NCBI RefSeq assembly: GCF_002196515.1
Contig: NZ_CP018835.1
Coordinates: forward strand, 3,162,001-3,226,000
Source: Vibrio gazogenes
Lineage (GTDB): Bacteria; Pseudomonadota; Gammaproteobacteria; Enterobacterales; Vibrionaceae
Reading direction: 5' to 3'
DNA: 64,000 nt
Made by a program: the position numbers and the translations under genes. Below the pieces are notes generated by a model that worked only from the letters and a program-made list of their open reading frames with translations, was not told the DNA's origin and searched no databases. Below are positions 19,107 to 28,171 of the stretch, in pieces (positions within the stretch are counted from its first letter, which is position 1; every line of letters begins with the position of its first letter).

Positions 19107-21062
19107 ATGATCGAACAGACTTTTTCAGCTCATGGTGCTTTGGGAAAAGCCATCCCCGGATTTCAGCCACGTCAGGCCCAGCTTGATATGGCCAACGCGA
19201 TTGAATCCGCTATCCGTCATCAGTCACAACTGGTGGTTGAAGCGGGAACGGGAACCGGGAAAACGTTTGCCTATTTAGTGCCGGCGTTGATGAGCGGTAA
19301 GAAAGTGGTCATCAGCACTGGCTCGAAAAACCTGCAAGAGCAGCTATTCCATCGTGATTTACCTTTGATTGTCAAAGCGCTCGAATTCTTCGGCCAGATT
19401 GCCTTACTCAAAGGGCGTGCGAACTATTTATGTCTGGAACGCCTCAACCGCCAGATGGTTGAGAGTCACGGCAATGAAACGGATTCGCAGCATTTTGCAC
19501 AGTTGTTCCAGATCCGTCGTTGGGCGTCGGAGACGAAAACCGGTGACCTCGGTGAATGCGAAACGTTACCGGAAGATAGCCTGATTATTCCAACCATTAC
19601 TTCGACCAATGATAATTGTCTGGGCAAAGACTGCCCGGACTTTCAGGACTGTTTTGTCTCGAAAGCACGTCGAAAAGCAATGGATGCGGATATTGTGGTG
19701 GTGAATCATCATCTGTTTCTGGCTGATCTTGCGATTAAAGAAACTGGGTTTGGTGAGCTTATCCCGGAAGCTGAGGTGTTTATTTTTGATGAAGCCCATC
19801 AGTTACCGGATATCGCGAGCCAGTATTTCGGGCAGTCGCTGAGCAGCCGCCAGATTCAGGAATTGGCGAAAGATATCGAAATTGGCTATCGCACCGAAGC
19901 AAAAGATATGCGTCAGTTGCAAAAAATCAGCGATAAGCTGGTTCAAACCGCGATGGATGTCAGAATAGCTCTGGGCGAGCCCGGTTATCGGGGCAACTGG
20001 CGTGAAGCCGTTCGCCAGCCCAAAATGAATCAGGCGCTTGAGCGTCTGACTGACAGCCTTGAATTCGCATTAGATGTCCTGAAACTCGTTCTGGGAAGAA
20101 GCCAACTGCTTGATACCGCTTTTGAGCGAACCAATACCATTCTGGCGCGTCTGAAGCGTGTCTGTGATGTTTCAATTACCGGGTATTCCTACTGGTTTGA
20201 TACCACGCCCCGCCATTTCGGTTTACATATTACACCGCTTTCTGTCGCGGATAAGTTTCAGGAACAGATCAAACTGAAACCGGGAACGTGGATTTTTACC
20301 TCGGCAACATTAGCGGTGAATCATGATTTTAGCCATTTCAGTCATCGTTTGGGGCTGATACCTGAACAACAATTTTCCCTGCCAAGCCCGTTTGATTATG
20401 AAAAACAGGCGCGGCTGTGCGTCCCGCGTTATCTGCCCGAACCGAATTCACCGGGTATGGCCGATAAATTGGTTACCATGCTGACGCCCGTTATCGAGCA
20501 GAACCAAGGGCGCTGTTTTTTCCTGTGTACCTCACATCAGATGATGCGGGATTTAGGCGAACGATTTCGCCAGCGTCTCGAACTGCCGGTACTATTACAG
20601 GGTGAAACCAGCAAACAGAAAACCCTGTCTGAGTTTATGGCGCTCGGGAATGCCTTGCTGGTTGCAACCGGTGCTTTCTGGGAAGGGATTGATGTTAGAG
20701 GCGATGCCCTGAGCTGTGTTATTATTGATAAATTGCCGTTTACTGCACCAGATGACCCATTGCTGAAAGCCAGAATTGAAGACTGTCGTCTGCAAGGCGG
20801 AGAACCATTCCAACAGGTTCAATTACCGGAAGCTGTGATCACCCTAAAGCAAGGCGTGGGGCGGTTGATTCGCGACGCAAGCGATAAAGGTGCGCTGATT
20901 ATTTGTGATAATCGGTTGGTCACCCGAGATTATGGCGGCGTGTTTCTTGCAAGTTTACCCCCGATCCCGCGCACCCGTGATTTAGAACAGATACAAGTAT
21001 TTCTCCGTGATATATCGGAGCCGTCGCACTCGGAAAGTGATGAAGTGAGTACAGAGAGTTAA
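19107..21062 (+). CDS. yoaA: ATP-dependent DNA helicase YoaA (DinG/XPD family)
   Basis: A 651-residue superfamily 2 iron-sulphur helicase. Walker A (GTGTGKT) is at 47-53 and the DEAH box at 228-231. Four cysteines that would ligate a [4Fe-4S] cluster are at 109, 171, 176 and 182, between the Walker A and B motifs as in XPD/DinG. Motif VI appears as 'QGVGRLIRD'. It is closer to YoaA than to DinG in length (E. coli YoaA 636, DinG 716) and in neighbourhood. YoaA in E. coli works with the polymerase subunit HolC in repair of stalled replication. The stop is followed immediately, with zero spacing, by tsaB, implying coupled translation. Confidence 0.93.
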   Translation: MIEQTFSAHGALGKAIPGFQPRQAQLDMANAIESAIRHQSQLVVEAGTGTGKTFAYLVPALMSGKKVVISTGSKNLQEQLFHRDLPLIVKALEFFGQIALLKGRANYLCLERLNRQMVESHGNETDSQHFAQLFQIRRWASETKTGDLGECETLPEDSLIIPTITSTNDNCLGKDCPDFQDCFVSKARRKAMDADIVVVNHHLFLADLAIKETGFGELIPEAEVFIFDEAHQLPDIASQYFGQSLSSRQIQELAKDIEIGYRTEAKDMRQLQKISDKLVQTAMDVRIALGEPGYRGNWREAVRQPKMNQALERLTDSLEFALDVLKLVLGRSQLLDTAFERTNTILARLKRVCDVSITGYSYWFDTTPRHFGLHITPLSVADKFQEQIKLKPGTWIFTSATLAVNHDFSHFSHRLGLIPEQQFSLPSPFDYEKQARLCVPRYLPEPNSPGMADKLVTMLTPVIEQNQGRCFFLCTSHQMMRDLGERFRQRLELPVLLQGETSKQKTLSEFMALGNALLVATGAFWEGIDVRGDALSCVIIDKLPFTAPDDPLLKARIEDCRLQGGEPFQQVQLPEAVITLKQGVGRLIRDASDKGALIICDNRLVTRDYGGVFLASLPPIPRTRDLEQIQVFLRDISEPSHSESDEVSTES

Positions 21063-21764
21063 ATGAGTCCAAGAATTCTTGCAATTGATACCTCAACAGA
21101 AAACTGTTCTGTTGCCTTGATGGTTGATAACCAATGTTTTGTCCGGCGCGACATTGCACCGCGGGACCATGCGAAAAAAATTCTGCCGATGGTTGACGAA
21201 GTGTTACATGAAGCGAATGTTCAACTGGCTGATTTAGATGCGCTGGCATTTGGCCGAGGCCCCGGCAGTTTTACCGGTGTCCGTATTTGTATCGGCATCG
21301 CTCAGGGATTGGCGTTTGGTGCCGGATTGCCGACGGTTCCGGTTTCAACGCTGGAAGCAATGGCGCAGGGAAGTTACCGTTTACACGGTGCTGTGCATGT
21401 GGCAAGCGCTATTGATGCACGGATGAGTGAAGTGTACTGGGGGCGTTTTGCCCGTCAGGATAATGGCGCCTGGCAGGTTGTGGATGATGAATGTGTGATT
21501 CCGCCTCAGACACTGACACACCAGCTTGAGTCAGATTCACAGACGTGGCGCTGTGCCGGAACGGGCTGGGCAGCTTATCACGAAGCACTCGCCCAATTAC
21601 CAATTCAGGTTGCTTCGGGGGATGTGCTTTATCCCGATGCCGAAGATATTGTCTTTTTAGCTAAAATTGCGTTTGAGAACGGTAAAACGGTGCCAGCAGA
21701 AGAAGCTAGCCCAATTTACTTACGTGATCAGGTCGCCTGGAAAAAAATGCCGGGTCGTGGATAG
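21063..21764 (+). CDS. tsaB: tRNA threonylcarbamoyladenosine biosynthesis protein TsaB
   Basis: A 233-residue partner of TsaD in making the t6A37 modification of ANN-decoding tRNAs. It shows the ASKHA-fold start '[15 protein letters not shown]' and the family segment '[23 protein letters not shown]'. It lacks the metal-binding His residues of TsaD, as expected of the scaffold paralogue. It is essential in most gammaproteobacteria. Its ATG directly abuts the yoaA stop codon. A small GGTGA/TCACC hairpin lies 20 bp downstream at about 21787-21800. Confidence 0.95.
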   Translation: MSPRILAIDTSTENCSVALMVDNQCFVRRDIAPRDHAKKILPMVDEVLHEANVQLADLDALAFGRGPGSFTGVRICIGIAQGLAFGAGLPTVPVSTLEAMAQGSYRLHGAVHVASAIDARMSEVYWGRFARQDNGAWQVVDDECVIPPQTLTHQLESDSQTWRCAGTGWAAYHEALAQLPIQVASGDVLYPDAEDIVFLAKIAFENGKTVPAEEASPIYLRDQVAWKKMPGRG

Positions 21765-21830
21765 CCGATTTCGCGAGCCCGCGGGCGGTGATGCGTCACC
21801 ACCGATACACGAAGATAGGTGAGGAACATT

Positions 21831-22139
21831 ATGGTTTCGATTCAGGGATTACCACCTTCGCGGATACCGGGAACGGGGAAGTCATCGAAGTCCGCAAAAG
21901 CAAAGCGGCAGGGTGAGACTTCAGGTGCCACATCTGGCACTTATGAACCGACCCCCGTTGCCCATGCTGTCACGCATTCAATGCGCGGTATGAAAGAGAC
22001 TGAGCGTTTTCAGGAGAATCTGCAATATGACTTACCGGAGGGGCGGGCGCGTAAAGCTCTGGAAGAGTATTTTGGTGTGATGAATCAAGCCCGGCGCGAG
22101 GAACTTGCTCAGATGCTGGGAGTCGATATTTATATTTAA
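21831..22139 (+). CDS. Small protein of unknown function between tsaB and slp
   Basis: A 102-residue protein with no signal peptide. The ATG at 21831 has AGGA five bases upstream and is preferred over an in-frame GTG at 21819. The first 45 residues are rich in Ser, Thr, Gly, Lys and Pro and look disordered. The rest is helical and charged ('ARKALEEYFGVMNQARREEL'). I do not recognise a family. It ends 16 bp before the next start and belongs to the yoaA-tsaB-slp-hydrolase run; its place in that run suggests a conserved Vibrio protein, function unassigned. Confidence 0.7.
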   Translation: MVSIQGLPPSRIPGTGKSSKSAKAKRQGETSGATSGTYEPTPVAHAVTHSMRGMKETERFQENLQYDLPEGRARKALEEYFGVMNQARREELAQMLGVDIYI

Positions 22140-22155
22140 GATGAAGGAAAACATA

Positions 22156-22725
22156 ATGGCCCGGTATCATTTCAATCGTCGTATCAAAAGCATGATGATA
22201 ACCTTTGCCTGTCTGGTGCTTAGCGCCTGTGCTTCACTGCCGAATGAGTTATCTGTGCCTGATGGCGCGACCGTGATTCAAGATTATCAAACATTTGCAG
22301 CACTGCATGAGACTCAAGCACCCTACGTGCGGTTAGGGGGGGTGATTGCTGATATTAAGAACTTGCCGCAACGGACTCGGCTGGAAATGGTCAATTTGCC
22401 GATCGGCTCTGATGGTAAACCCGATATTCGGCAGGAACCACATGGACGATTTATTGTTTATGTCAATCGATTCCTTGATCCGGTGACTTATGCCAAAGGC
22501 CGTTTACTGACGGTGCTCGGTAGTGCAAGCGCGCCAGAAAAAAGTCAGGTCGGTGAATACCGAGCAGAGTTTCCTGTCTTGTCAGCATCCGCATATCATC
22601 TGTGGCGGGTGACAGAGCGTATCGTTATTCATGAACCGGACTCATTTCTACGTGATTGTGATCACTGGCGCTGTCGGGAGAGTTTCGGCTCGAAGACGGG
22701 TAAGGTGATACCTGAGGTCAAATGA
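22156..22725 (+). CDS. Slp/YeaY-family outer-membrane lipoprotein
   Basis: A 189-residue lipoprotein. Starting at the ATG at 22156 (AAGGAAAA Shine-Dalgarno) the signal peptide has a basic start, a hydrophobic core at about residues 13-24 and the lipobox Leu-Ser-Ala-Cys; the residue after Cys is Ala, not Asp, so export to the outer membrane is expected. The mature part resembles Slp (carbon-starvation lipoprotein) and YeaY, including the 'YVRLGGVIADIKNLPQRTRLE' region. The two Cys residues near the C-terminus (in 'DCDHWRCRES') could form a disulphide. yeaY also lies between tsaB and fadD in E. coli. The exact role of the family is unknown. Confidence 0.87.
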   Translation: MARYHFNRRIKSMMITFACLVLSACASLPNELSVPDGATVIQDYQTFAALHETQAPYVRLGGVIADIKNLPQRTRLEMVNLPIGSDGKPDIRQEPHGRFIVYVNRFLDPVTYAKGRLLTVLGSASAPEKSQVGEYRAEFPVLSASAYHLWRVTERIVIHEPDSFLRDCDHWRCRESFGSKTGKVIPEVK

Positions 22726-22731
22726 TTTTCT

Positions 22732-23610
22732 ATGCTCGTACAAAACGCTTATTCTATCTTCGAACGGAACATTGCTGCGATTGAAACTGACAATCGTCAA
22801 ACAGCAACATGTTCCGTCGTTTTCCTGCATGGCTGGCTGGATAACGCCGGCAGCTTCATGTCCGTGATGGACTTTCTCATGCATCAGATGTCCCCCCAGA
22901 TTCATCTATGTGCGATTGATTTACCGGGACACGGTCTGTCAAGCCACAAGTCGGCTGACAACTTTTATGTATTTCATGACTATATCGATGACATTCATCA
23001 ATTTTTAATGAAATTGCCGACGAAAAAAAAGATTTTAGTTGGTCATTCACTTGGTGGAATGATTGCGAGTTGCTATAGTGCCGCCTTTCCTGAATATGTC
23101 GATGGACTTTTTTTGATTGAGAGTCTCGGACCTTTGACCGAACGAACAGAACTGAGTGTGCGGCGGTTACGCGATGGCGTAAAAAGTCGCACCCGCATTC
23201 GACACAAATTTCGCAGAGCCTATGACCATTATGATGTGGCTCTACAAGTGCGGGCAGCACATTCGGAATTACCAAAAGCGCTCATTGAGCCGATTGTGGC
23301 GCGAGGTCTCGAAGTACAAGACGGGCAGTGGGTGTGGCGTGCGGATCCGAAATTATCGGCTCCGTCGTTATACCGAATGTCGAATGCGCATGCGGAAGCG
23401 ATTCTGGCTGCAATTCGATCTCCCATGCAAGTCGTTTTAGCGAACAAAGGTTATCCATCTTTAAAATCATATTCCCCAGAGTCGTTACCAGCGCAAATTG
23501 AGATTCAGCATGTAGAGGGTGGTCATCATTGTCACTTAGAGCATCCTGATCACATTGGTCAGCTAATCTCACAGTTTGTTATGAAAATCAATGAAACACC
23601 ATTTTCTTGA
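22732..23610 (+). CDS. Alpha/beta-fold hydrolase
   Basis: A 292-residue cytoplasmic alpha/beta hydrolase. The oxyanion-hole region 'VVFLHGWLDNAGSF' and nucleophile elbow 'VGHSLGGMIAS' are clear, and a late His in 'EGGHHCHLEHPDHI' completes the predicted Ser-Asp-His triad. Substrate is unknown. It starts only 6 bp after the lipoprotein gene, so it is in the same operon. It stands where Vibrio genomes keep a hydrolase just upstream of fadD, and a role in lipid or ester turnover is a guess from that placement only. Confidence 0.85.
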   Translation: MLVQNAYSIFERNIAAIETDNRQTATCSVVFLHGWLDNAGSFMSVMDFLMHQMSPQIHLCAIDLPGHGLSSHKSADNFYVFHDYIDDIHQFLMKLPTKKKILVGHSLGGMIASCYSAAFPEYVDGLFLIESLGPLTERTELSVRRLRDGVKSRTRIRHKFRRAYDHYDVALQVRAAHSELPKALIEPIVARGLEVQDGQWVWRADPKLSAPSLYRMSNAHAEAILAAIRSPMQVVLANKGYPSLKSYSPESLPAQIEIQHVEGGHHCHLEHPDHIGQLISQFVMKINETPFS

Positions 23611-23662
23611 ATTAGAGTATATACTTTAAAAAACCTTAGTAAATTAACAAACAATTAACATA

Positions 23663-23707
23663 TATAATAAGGCAGGGCGCTGACCTGCCAGCACGAGGAG
23701 TATCCCT
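23663..23707 (+). promoter_or_regulatory. fadD leader: -10-like box, 5' UTR hairpin and ribosome-binding site
   Basis: TATAAT at 23663-23668 is a candidate -10 without a good -35. Directly after it GGCAGG (23671-23676) pairs with CCTGCC (23684-23689), a 6-bp GC-rich hairpin just upstream of the GAGGAG ribosome-binding site (23695-23700). The sequence CTGACCTG in the loop/3' arm resembles half of a FadR operator, but the other half is not conserved. Confidence 0.35.
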
Positions 23708-25399
23708 GTGGAGCATCCATGGCTTGCACGTTATCCAGATGATGTGCCTGAAACAATTAATCCGGAAGTTTATTCATCTCTGGTTGAGATGTTTGAACAG
23801 TCGGTCGCGAAATACGCTGATCAGCCTGCTTTTGTCAATATGGGAACGGTTATGACCTTCCGTAAGCTGGAAGAGCGTAGTCGCGCTTTTGCCGCTTATT
23901 TACAAAACGAGCTACAACTGCAAAAAGGTGATCGCGTCGCTCTGATGATGCCAAATCTACTGCAATATCCGGTGGCGCTATTTGGTGTGTTGCGGGCTGG
24001 TTTGGTAGCGGTCAATGTCAATCCGCTGTATACCCCCCGAGAGCTGGAACACCAGCTCAATGATGCAGGGGTCACCACGATTGTGATCGTCTCTAACTTT
24101 GCCGGAACCTTGCAGAAAATCGTGAAACGGACAGCGGTGAAGCATGTCATTTTGACCAGTCTGGGACAGATGTTACCGCGGGCGAAAGGCACTGTGGTCG
24201 ATTTTGTCGTCAAATATATCAAAAAAATGGTCCCGCATTACCATTTGCCCGATGCGGTTTCGATGCGCACTGCATTGAAACGTGGTCGTCATATGCAGTA
24301 CGTCAAGCCTATGATTGACGGTGATGATACCGCGTTTTTACAGTACACCGGTGGGACAACAGGGATAGCCAAAGGCGCGATCCTTTCTCATCGGAACATG
24401 GTTGCCAATGTGTTACAGGCGAAAGCCGCTTATGGGCCGGTTTTGACCGAAGGGCGAGAGTTGGTGGTGACGGCTTTGCCTTTGTACCATGTGTTTGCGC
24501 TGAGTGTGAACTGTTTGCTATTTGTTGAGCTGGGCGGACAAAACCTACTGATTACCAACCCGAGAGATATTCCGGGATTTGTGAAAGAGTTACGACGCTA
24601 CCCTGTCACGGCAATTACCGGCGTGAATACGCTGTTTAATGCTTTGGTTCATAATGACTCGTTCCGTCAGATGGATTTTTCACAGTTACATTTGTCTGTT
24701 GGTGGCGGAACGGCCGTCCAACGGGCGGTTGCCAATGAGTGGAAAAAAGTAACGGGCTTACATTTGCTTGAAGGATATGGTTTAACCGAATGTTCGCCTT
24801 TGGTGGCTGGTAACCCTTATGATTTGAGTGATTACAGTGGCGCAATTGGTCTGCCGGTACCATCGACGGATGTGCGGATTGTTGATGAGAATGGTCAAAT
24901 CGTTGCGTTTGATCAGACCGGTGAACTACAGGTTCGTGGGCCGCAGGTAATGCGTGGATACTGGCAACGGGAAGATGCAACCAGAGAAGTGCTGACTGAC
25001 GATGGTTGGTTATCGACCGGTGATATTGTTCGGATGGATGAACAAGGTATGTTATATATTGTTGATCGGAAAAAAGATATGATTCTGGTCTCCGGTTTTA
25101 ATGTCTATCCGAATGAAATTGAAGATGTGGTTTCCATGCATGATAAAGTGCTGGAAGCCGCAGCCGTCGGGCAGCCACATGATGTCAGTGGTGAAGTGGT
25201 GAAATTGTTTGTCGTGAAGAAAGATACATCGCTGACAAAAGAAGAAATCATTGCTCACTGTCGTCAATATCTGACCGGATATAAGATCCCCAAACTGATA
25301 GAATTCCGGGAAGATCTACCGAAAACCAATGTCGGTAAAATATTGCGCCGGGCATTGAAAGATGAAAATCAGGTGACGTTTAGCATGGAACAAACCTAG
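23708..25399 (+). CDS. fadD: Long-chain fatty acid-CoA ligase
   Basis: A 563-residue ATP-dependent acyl-CoA synthetase that activates long-chain fatty acids for beta-oxidation at the inner membrane. The P-loop-like '[12 protein letters not shown]' and the 'GYGLTECSP' motif are intact, as is the FACS signature region '[25 protein letters not shown]', and the C-terminal catalytic Lys lies in '[12 protein letters not shown]'. Length is that of E. coli FadD (561). The start is a GTG seven bases after GAGGAG. The stop codon is the TAG inside a CTAG that is the target site of an inserted MITE, so the reading frame is unharmed. Confidence 0.96.
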   Translation: MEHPWLARYPDDVPETINPEVYSSLVEMFEQSVAKYADQPAFVNMGTVMTFRKLEERSRAFAAYLQNELQLQKGDRVALMMPNLLQYPVALFGVLRAGLVAVNVNPLYTPRELEHQLNDAGVTTIVIVSNFAGTLQKIVKRTAVKHVILTSLGQMLPRAKGTVVDFVVKYIKKMVPHYHLPDAVSMRTALKRGRHMQYVKPMIDGDDTAFLQYTGGTTGIAKGAILSHRNMVANVLQAKAAYGPVLTEGRELVVTALPLYHVFALSVNCLLFVELGGQNLLITNPRDIPGFVKELRRYPVTAITGVNTLFNALVHNDSFRQMDFSQLHLSVGGGTAVQRAVANEWKKVTGLHLLEGYGLTECSPLVAGNPYDLSDYSGAIGLPVPSTDVRIVDENGQIVAFDQTGELQVRGPQVMRGYWQREDATREVLTDDGWLSTGDIVRMDEQGMLYIVDRKKDMILVSGFNVYPNEIEDVVSMHDKVLEAAAVGQPHDVSGEVVKLFVVKKDTSLTKEEIIAHCRQYLTGYKIPKLIEFREDLPKTNVGKILRRALKDENQVTFSMEQT

Positions 25400-25660
25400 G
25401 GGCTGTTGATCTTTCGTGGTTGAATTTTGTTCAATCTGAACGGGTATTGATCGCGGCGCGGGGCATGCCGCTTAGTATCCTAAGCAAATGACCCGTAACA
25501 AAGAGCAAGACACGTTCAGATGAACCCTCTGGGCAGCATTTGTCGCTCATTTATCCAGCGTTAGGTCATGGTTCATGTAGATCGCTACACTTCACATGAC
25601 CTGCCTTGACTAAATGAGCGACAAATTGCTGCAAAAACCATCACGAAAGGTCAACAGCCC
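25400..25660. mobile_element. MITE, 261 bp, flanked by CTAG target duplications
   Basis: A non-coding element bounded by 19-bp terminal inverted repeats (beginning GGGCTGTTGA; 18 of 19 positions match between the left and right ends) and flanked on both sides by CTAG (25396-25399 and 25661-25664). Inside, 25533-25553 pairs with 25611-25632 (one bulged base) and 25563-25570 pairs with 25595-25602, so the right half can fold into one long hairpin. There is no transposase gene. CTAG four-base duplications are typical of IS5-group transposition, so an IS5-type parent is a reasonable inference. A truncated relative lies at 42729-42792. Confidence 0.85.
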
Positions 25661-25690
25661 CTAGTCAGCTATGATTGAAACGTACGGGGA

Positions 25691-25720
25691 AATGCCGACA
25701 TTGATGTCGGCATTTTTGCT
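25691..25720 (+). terminator. Intrinsic terminator, probably the original fadD terminator
   Basis: ATGCCGACA (25692-25700) pairs with TGTCGGCAT (25705-25713) around a 4-base loop and is followed by TTTTT. It now lies about 290 bp from the fadD stop because the MITE is inserted between them. Confidence 0.85.
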
Positions 25721-25787
25721 TGTTTCCGGTCACTGACTGTCAAAGGATGGTCGGGTACCTGACAATGAATGATAAAAGTGAGTAATT

Positions 25788-26912
25788 TTGGACTATCAAA
25801 TGATTACCAGCTCAGATGAGCTTGAAGCGGTGTGCCGCAAAGCATTGCAGTGTCCCGTTGTGATGTTGGATACGGAATTTGTCCGGACCCGGACATTTCA
25901 TGCCCAACTGGGATTGATCCAGCTTTATGACGGAGAATCCGTTGCATTGATTGACCCGACAACCATTACAGATATGACTCCCTTCGTCAATCTGTTGAAA
26001 GCCCCACAGGTGCTTAAAGTGCTTCATGCCGCCGGTGAAGATTTAGAAGTGTTCTACCATCAATTTGAGTGCGCACCGGCACCGTTTGTGGATACTCAGA
26101 TTCTGGCAGCATTTATGGGGTATGGCTTGTCGACAGGCTTTGCCGCGTTGGTTGCCGATTTCACAGCGGTTGAGCTCGATAAAAGTGAATCCCGGACGGA
26201 CTGGATGGCAAGGCCGTTGAGTCAGAAACAACTAGACTATGCTGCTGCGGATGTTTTTTATCTGATGCCGGTTTATCAGCAATTGTTGGAAAAAGTTCAA
26301 CAGAGAGGTTGGTGGGATGCAGCGTTGGAAGAATCCCGGCTACAGGTGGAAAAGCGGACCCGAAGCTATCAGCCGGCAGACGCTTATCTCGATATCAAAG
26401 GGGCATGGCAACTGTCACCGAAACAACTGGCGATCTTAAAACCTTTGGCGACCTGGCGCTACGAAGAAGCCTTAAAGCGTAATCTGGCACTGAATTTTGT
26501 TATCAAAGAGCAGGATTTATTGACCATAGCCCGGTTGGAATTAGTCAATTTCAAGCGCATGGAAGCCGAAGGGGTTGATCCTCGCTCAGTGAAACGCCAC
26601 GGTGCAAAAATTAGTCAACTGGTGAAGGAAGGGCAGGCGGTCAGCGAATCTGATTATCCAGCGCGCATTATTCCTGTTTCAGACTACCCCGGATACAAAC
26701 AGCTGTTTAAACGACTCAAAGATCAAGTCAACGTGCAGTCTGAAAAGCTGGGTTTATCACCGGAATTTCTTGCATCCCGGAAACAGTTGAATCAGTTACT
26801 GGGCTGGGTATGGAAGATGGCGTCCGATCCGCAATATGCTCCGGATCTGATGCAAGGATGGCGTAAAGAAGCGCTGGGTGAACTCTTATATGAAATGGTG
26901 CCGTCTGCGTAA
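25788..26912 (+). CDS. rnd: Ribonuclease D
   Basis: A 374-residue 3'-to-5' exoribonuclease that trims tRNA precursors. The DEDDy nuclease domain has Asp28 and Glu30 in 'LDTEFVRTRT', a middle Asp in 'HAAGEDLEVF', and Tyr and Asp in 'LDYAAADVFYLMPVY'; an HRDC domain follows (about 205-290). The protein start aligns with E. coli Rnd only if translation begins at the TTG at 25788 (Met-Asp-Tyr-Gln-Met-Ile-Thr against Met-Asn-Tyr-Gln-Met-Ile-Thr); an ATG at 25800 would lose four conserved residues. E. coli rnd is also known to start at UUG, so the weak start appears conserved. Confidence 0.95.
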   Translation: MDYQMITSSDELEAVCRKALQCPVVMLDTEFVRTRTFHAQLGLIQLYDGESVALIDPTTITDMTPFVNLLKAPQVLKVLHAAGEDLEVFYHQFECAPAPFVDTQILAAFMGYGLSTGFAALVADFTAVELDKSESRTDWMARPLSQKQLDYAAADVFYLMPVYQQLLEKVQQRGWWDAALEESRLQVEKRTRSYQPADAYLDIKGAWQLSPKQLAILKPLATWRYEEALKRNLALNFVIKEQDLLTIARLELVNFKRMEAEGVDPRSVKRHGAKISQLVKEGQAVSESDYPARIIPVSDYPGYKQLFKRLKDQVNVQSEKLGLSPEFLASRKQLNQLLGWVWKMASDPQYAPDLMQGWRKEALGELLYEMVPSA

Positions 26913-26994
26913 CCCGATAAGCATCGGGTAACTCATCACGCGTTCAGGCAAATGGACAATAGCGGTACTCATCCGCTACATGTATCCGTGAAGT

Positions 26995-27030
26995 CGCTAT
27001 ATAACCGGAACTGACACCGGTTATATAGCG
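26995..27030. repeat. Perfect 14-bp inverted repeat between rnd and minE
   Basis: CGCTATATAACCGG at 26995-27008 and its exact complement at 27017-27030 are separated by 8 bases. The genes on both sides converge here, so a transcript from either would carry a very stable hairpin near its 3' end. There is no T-run on either side. A smaller ACCCGAT/ATCGGGT hairpin lies at 26912-26929 right after rnd. Confidence 0.7.
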
Positions 27031-27046
27031 GGCGAGAGAACAGCGA

Positions 27047-27310
27047 TTACTTTTCTTCTTCCGGTAATTTGACATTCAATTCCAGCACGGACAGATCATC
27101 GCCTTTGTGCTCGAAAGTGAGTTCAACCATGTCTGGCTCGATGGCAACATATTTGGCGATCACTTTCAGAATATCTTCTTTCAACTGCGGCAGATAATTC
27201 GGGGCCGGATCATTCTGGCTCCGTCGCTCGGCAACGATAATCTGCAAACGCTCTTTCGCAAGACTCGCGGAGGTTTGTTTCTTCGGGCGGAAAAACTCCA
27301 GTAATGACAT
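27047..27310 (-). CDS. minE: Cell division topological specificity factor MinE
   Basis: An 87-residue protein that stimulates MinD ATPase and drives pole-to-pole oscillation of MinCD. It has the N-terminal membrane-targeting and contact-helix segment '[16 protein letters not shown]' and the C-terminal topological-specificity domain ending '[10 protein letters not shown]'. Length agrees with E. coli MinE (88). It is the last gene of minC-minD-minE and starts only 6 bp after the minD stop. Confidence 0.97.
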   Translation of the reverse strand: MSLLEFFRPKKQTSASLAKERLQIIVAERRSQNDPAPNYLPQLKEDILKVIAKYVAIEPDMVELTFEHKGDDLSVLELNVKLPEEEK

Positions 27311-27316
27311 ACGTTC

Positions 27317-28129
27317 TTAACCTCCAAATAATCGTTGAAAAATGCCTTTCTTCTGCTCGGACAGAAAACGGAATTCCAGCTCACTGCCTGTCAGGCGTTC
27401 GACTGCATCATGATAAGCCTGGCCTGCATCTGACTGATCATCAAAAATCACCGGTACCCCTTTATTGGACGCATTGAGCACTGCCTGACTTTCAGGTATC
27501 ACACCCAGCAATTTAATGTGCAGAATCTCTTCAACATCTTCCACGCTCAGCATCTCTCCCTGAGTGACGCGAGTCGGATTGTAGCGGGTGAGCAAGAGGT
27601 GTTGTTTGATCGGTTCAAGACCTTGCTCGGCGCGAAGTGATTTCGAATCGAGAATACCAAGAATACGGTCAGAGTCGCGTACGGACGAGACTTCCGGATT
27701 GGTGGTGATAATCGCTTCATCGGCGAAGTAAAGTGCCATGAGCGCGCCTTGTTCTATCCCTGCCGGAGAATCACAGATGATAAAATCAAAACCCATCGTG
27801 TCTAATTCATCAAACACACGTTTGACACCATCATGGGTCAGGGCTTCTTTATCCCGGGTTTGAGAGGCAGGCAAAATAAAGAGATTGTCGGAGCGTTTAT
27901 CTTTGATCAGCGCCTGATTGAGCGTTGCTTCGCCCTGAATGACATTCACGAAGTCATATACCACCCGGCGCTCGCACCCCATAATGAGGTCTAGGTTGCG
28001 TAAGCCGATGTCGAAATCGATGACTGCGGTTTTCATACCTTTGATTGCCAAACCTGAGGCAATTGCTGCACTCGATGTCGTTTTCCCAACACCGCCTTTA
28101 CCTGATGTAACAACAATAATGCGTGCCAT
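27317..28129 (-). CDS. minD: Septum site-determining ATPase MinD
   Basis: A 270-residue ParA/MinD-type ATPase that binds the membrane when ATP-loaded and recruits MinC. The deviant Walker A 'SGKGGVGKTTSS' is at about 9-20 with the signature Lys11, and 'VIDFDIGLRNLDL' and 'IICDSPAGIEQGA' are the following family motifs. The C-terminal amphipathic membrane-targeting helix is clear ('EQKKGIFQRLFGG'). It is the second gene of minCDE. Confidence 0.97.
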   Translation of the reverse strand: MARIIVVTSGKGGVGKTTSSAAIASGLAIKGMKTAVIDFDIGLRNLDLIMGCERRVVYDFVNVIQGEATLNQALIKDKRSDNLFILPASQTRDKEALTHDGVKRVFDELDTMGFDFIICDSPAGIEQGALMALYFADEAIITTNPEVSSVRDSDRILGILDSKSLRAEQGLEPIKQHLLLTRYNPTRVTQGEMLSVEDVEEILHIKLLGVIPESQAVLNASNKGVPVIFDDQSDAGQAYHDAVERLTGSELEFRFLSEQKKGIFQRLFGG

Positions 28130-28171
28130 TTGTTTCCCTTAAATTTAACTTAAGTTTCCTTTGAGTAGGAT

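Noticed and set aside
23671..23693. FadR operator in the fadD leader
   Set aside because: Only one half-site resembles the consensus and it is also the arm of a hairpin; too weak to call.
25400..25660. The element after fadD as a small RNA or riboswitch
   Set aside because: Inverted ends, CTAG duplications and a second deleted copy elsewhere explain it better as a MITE.
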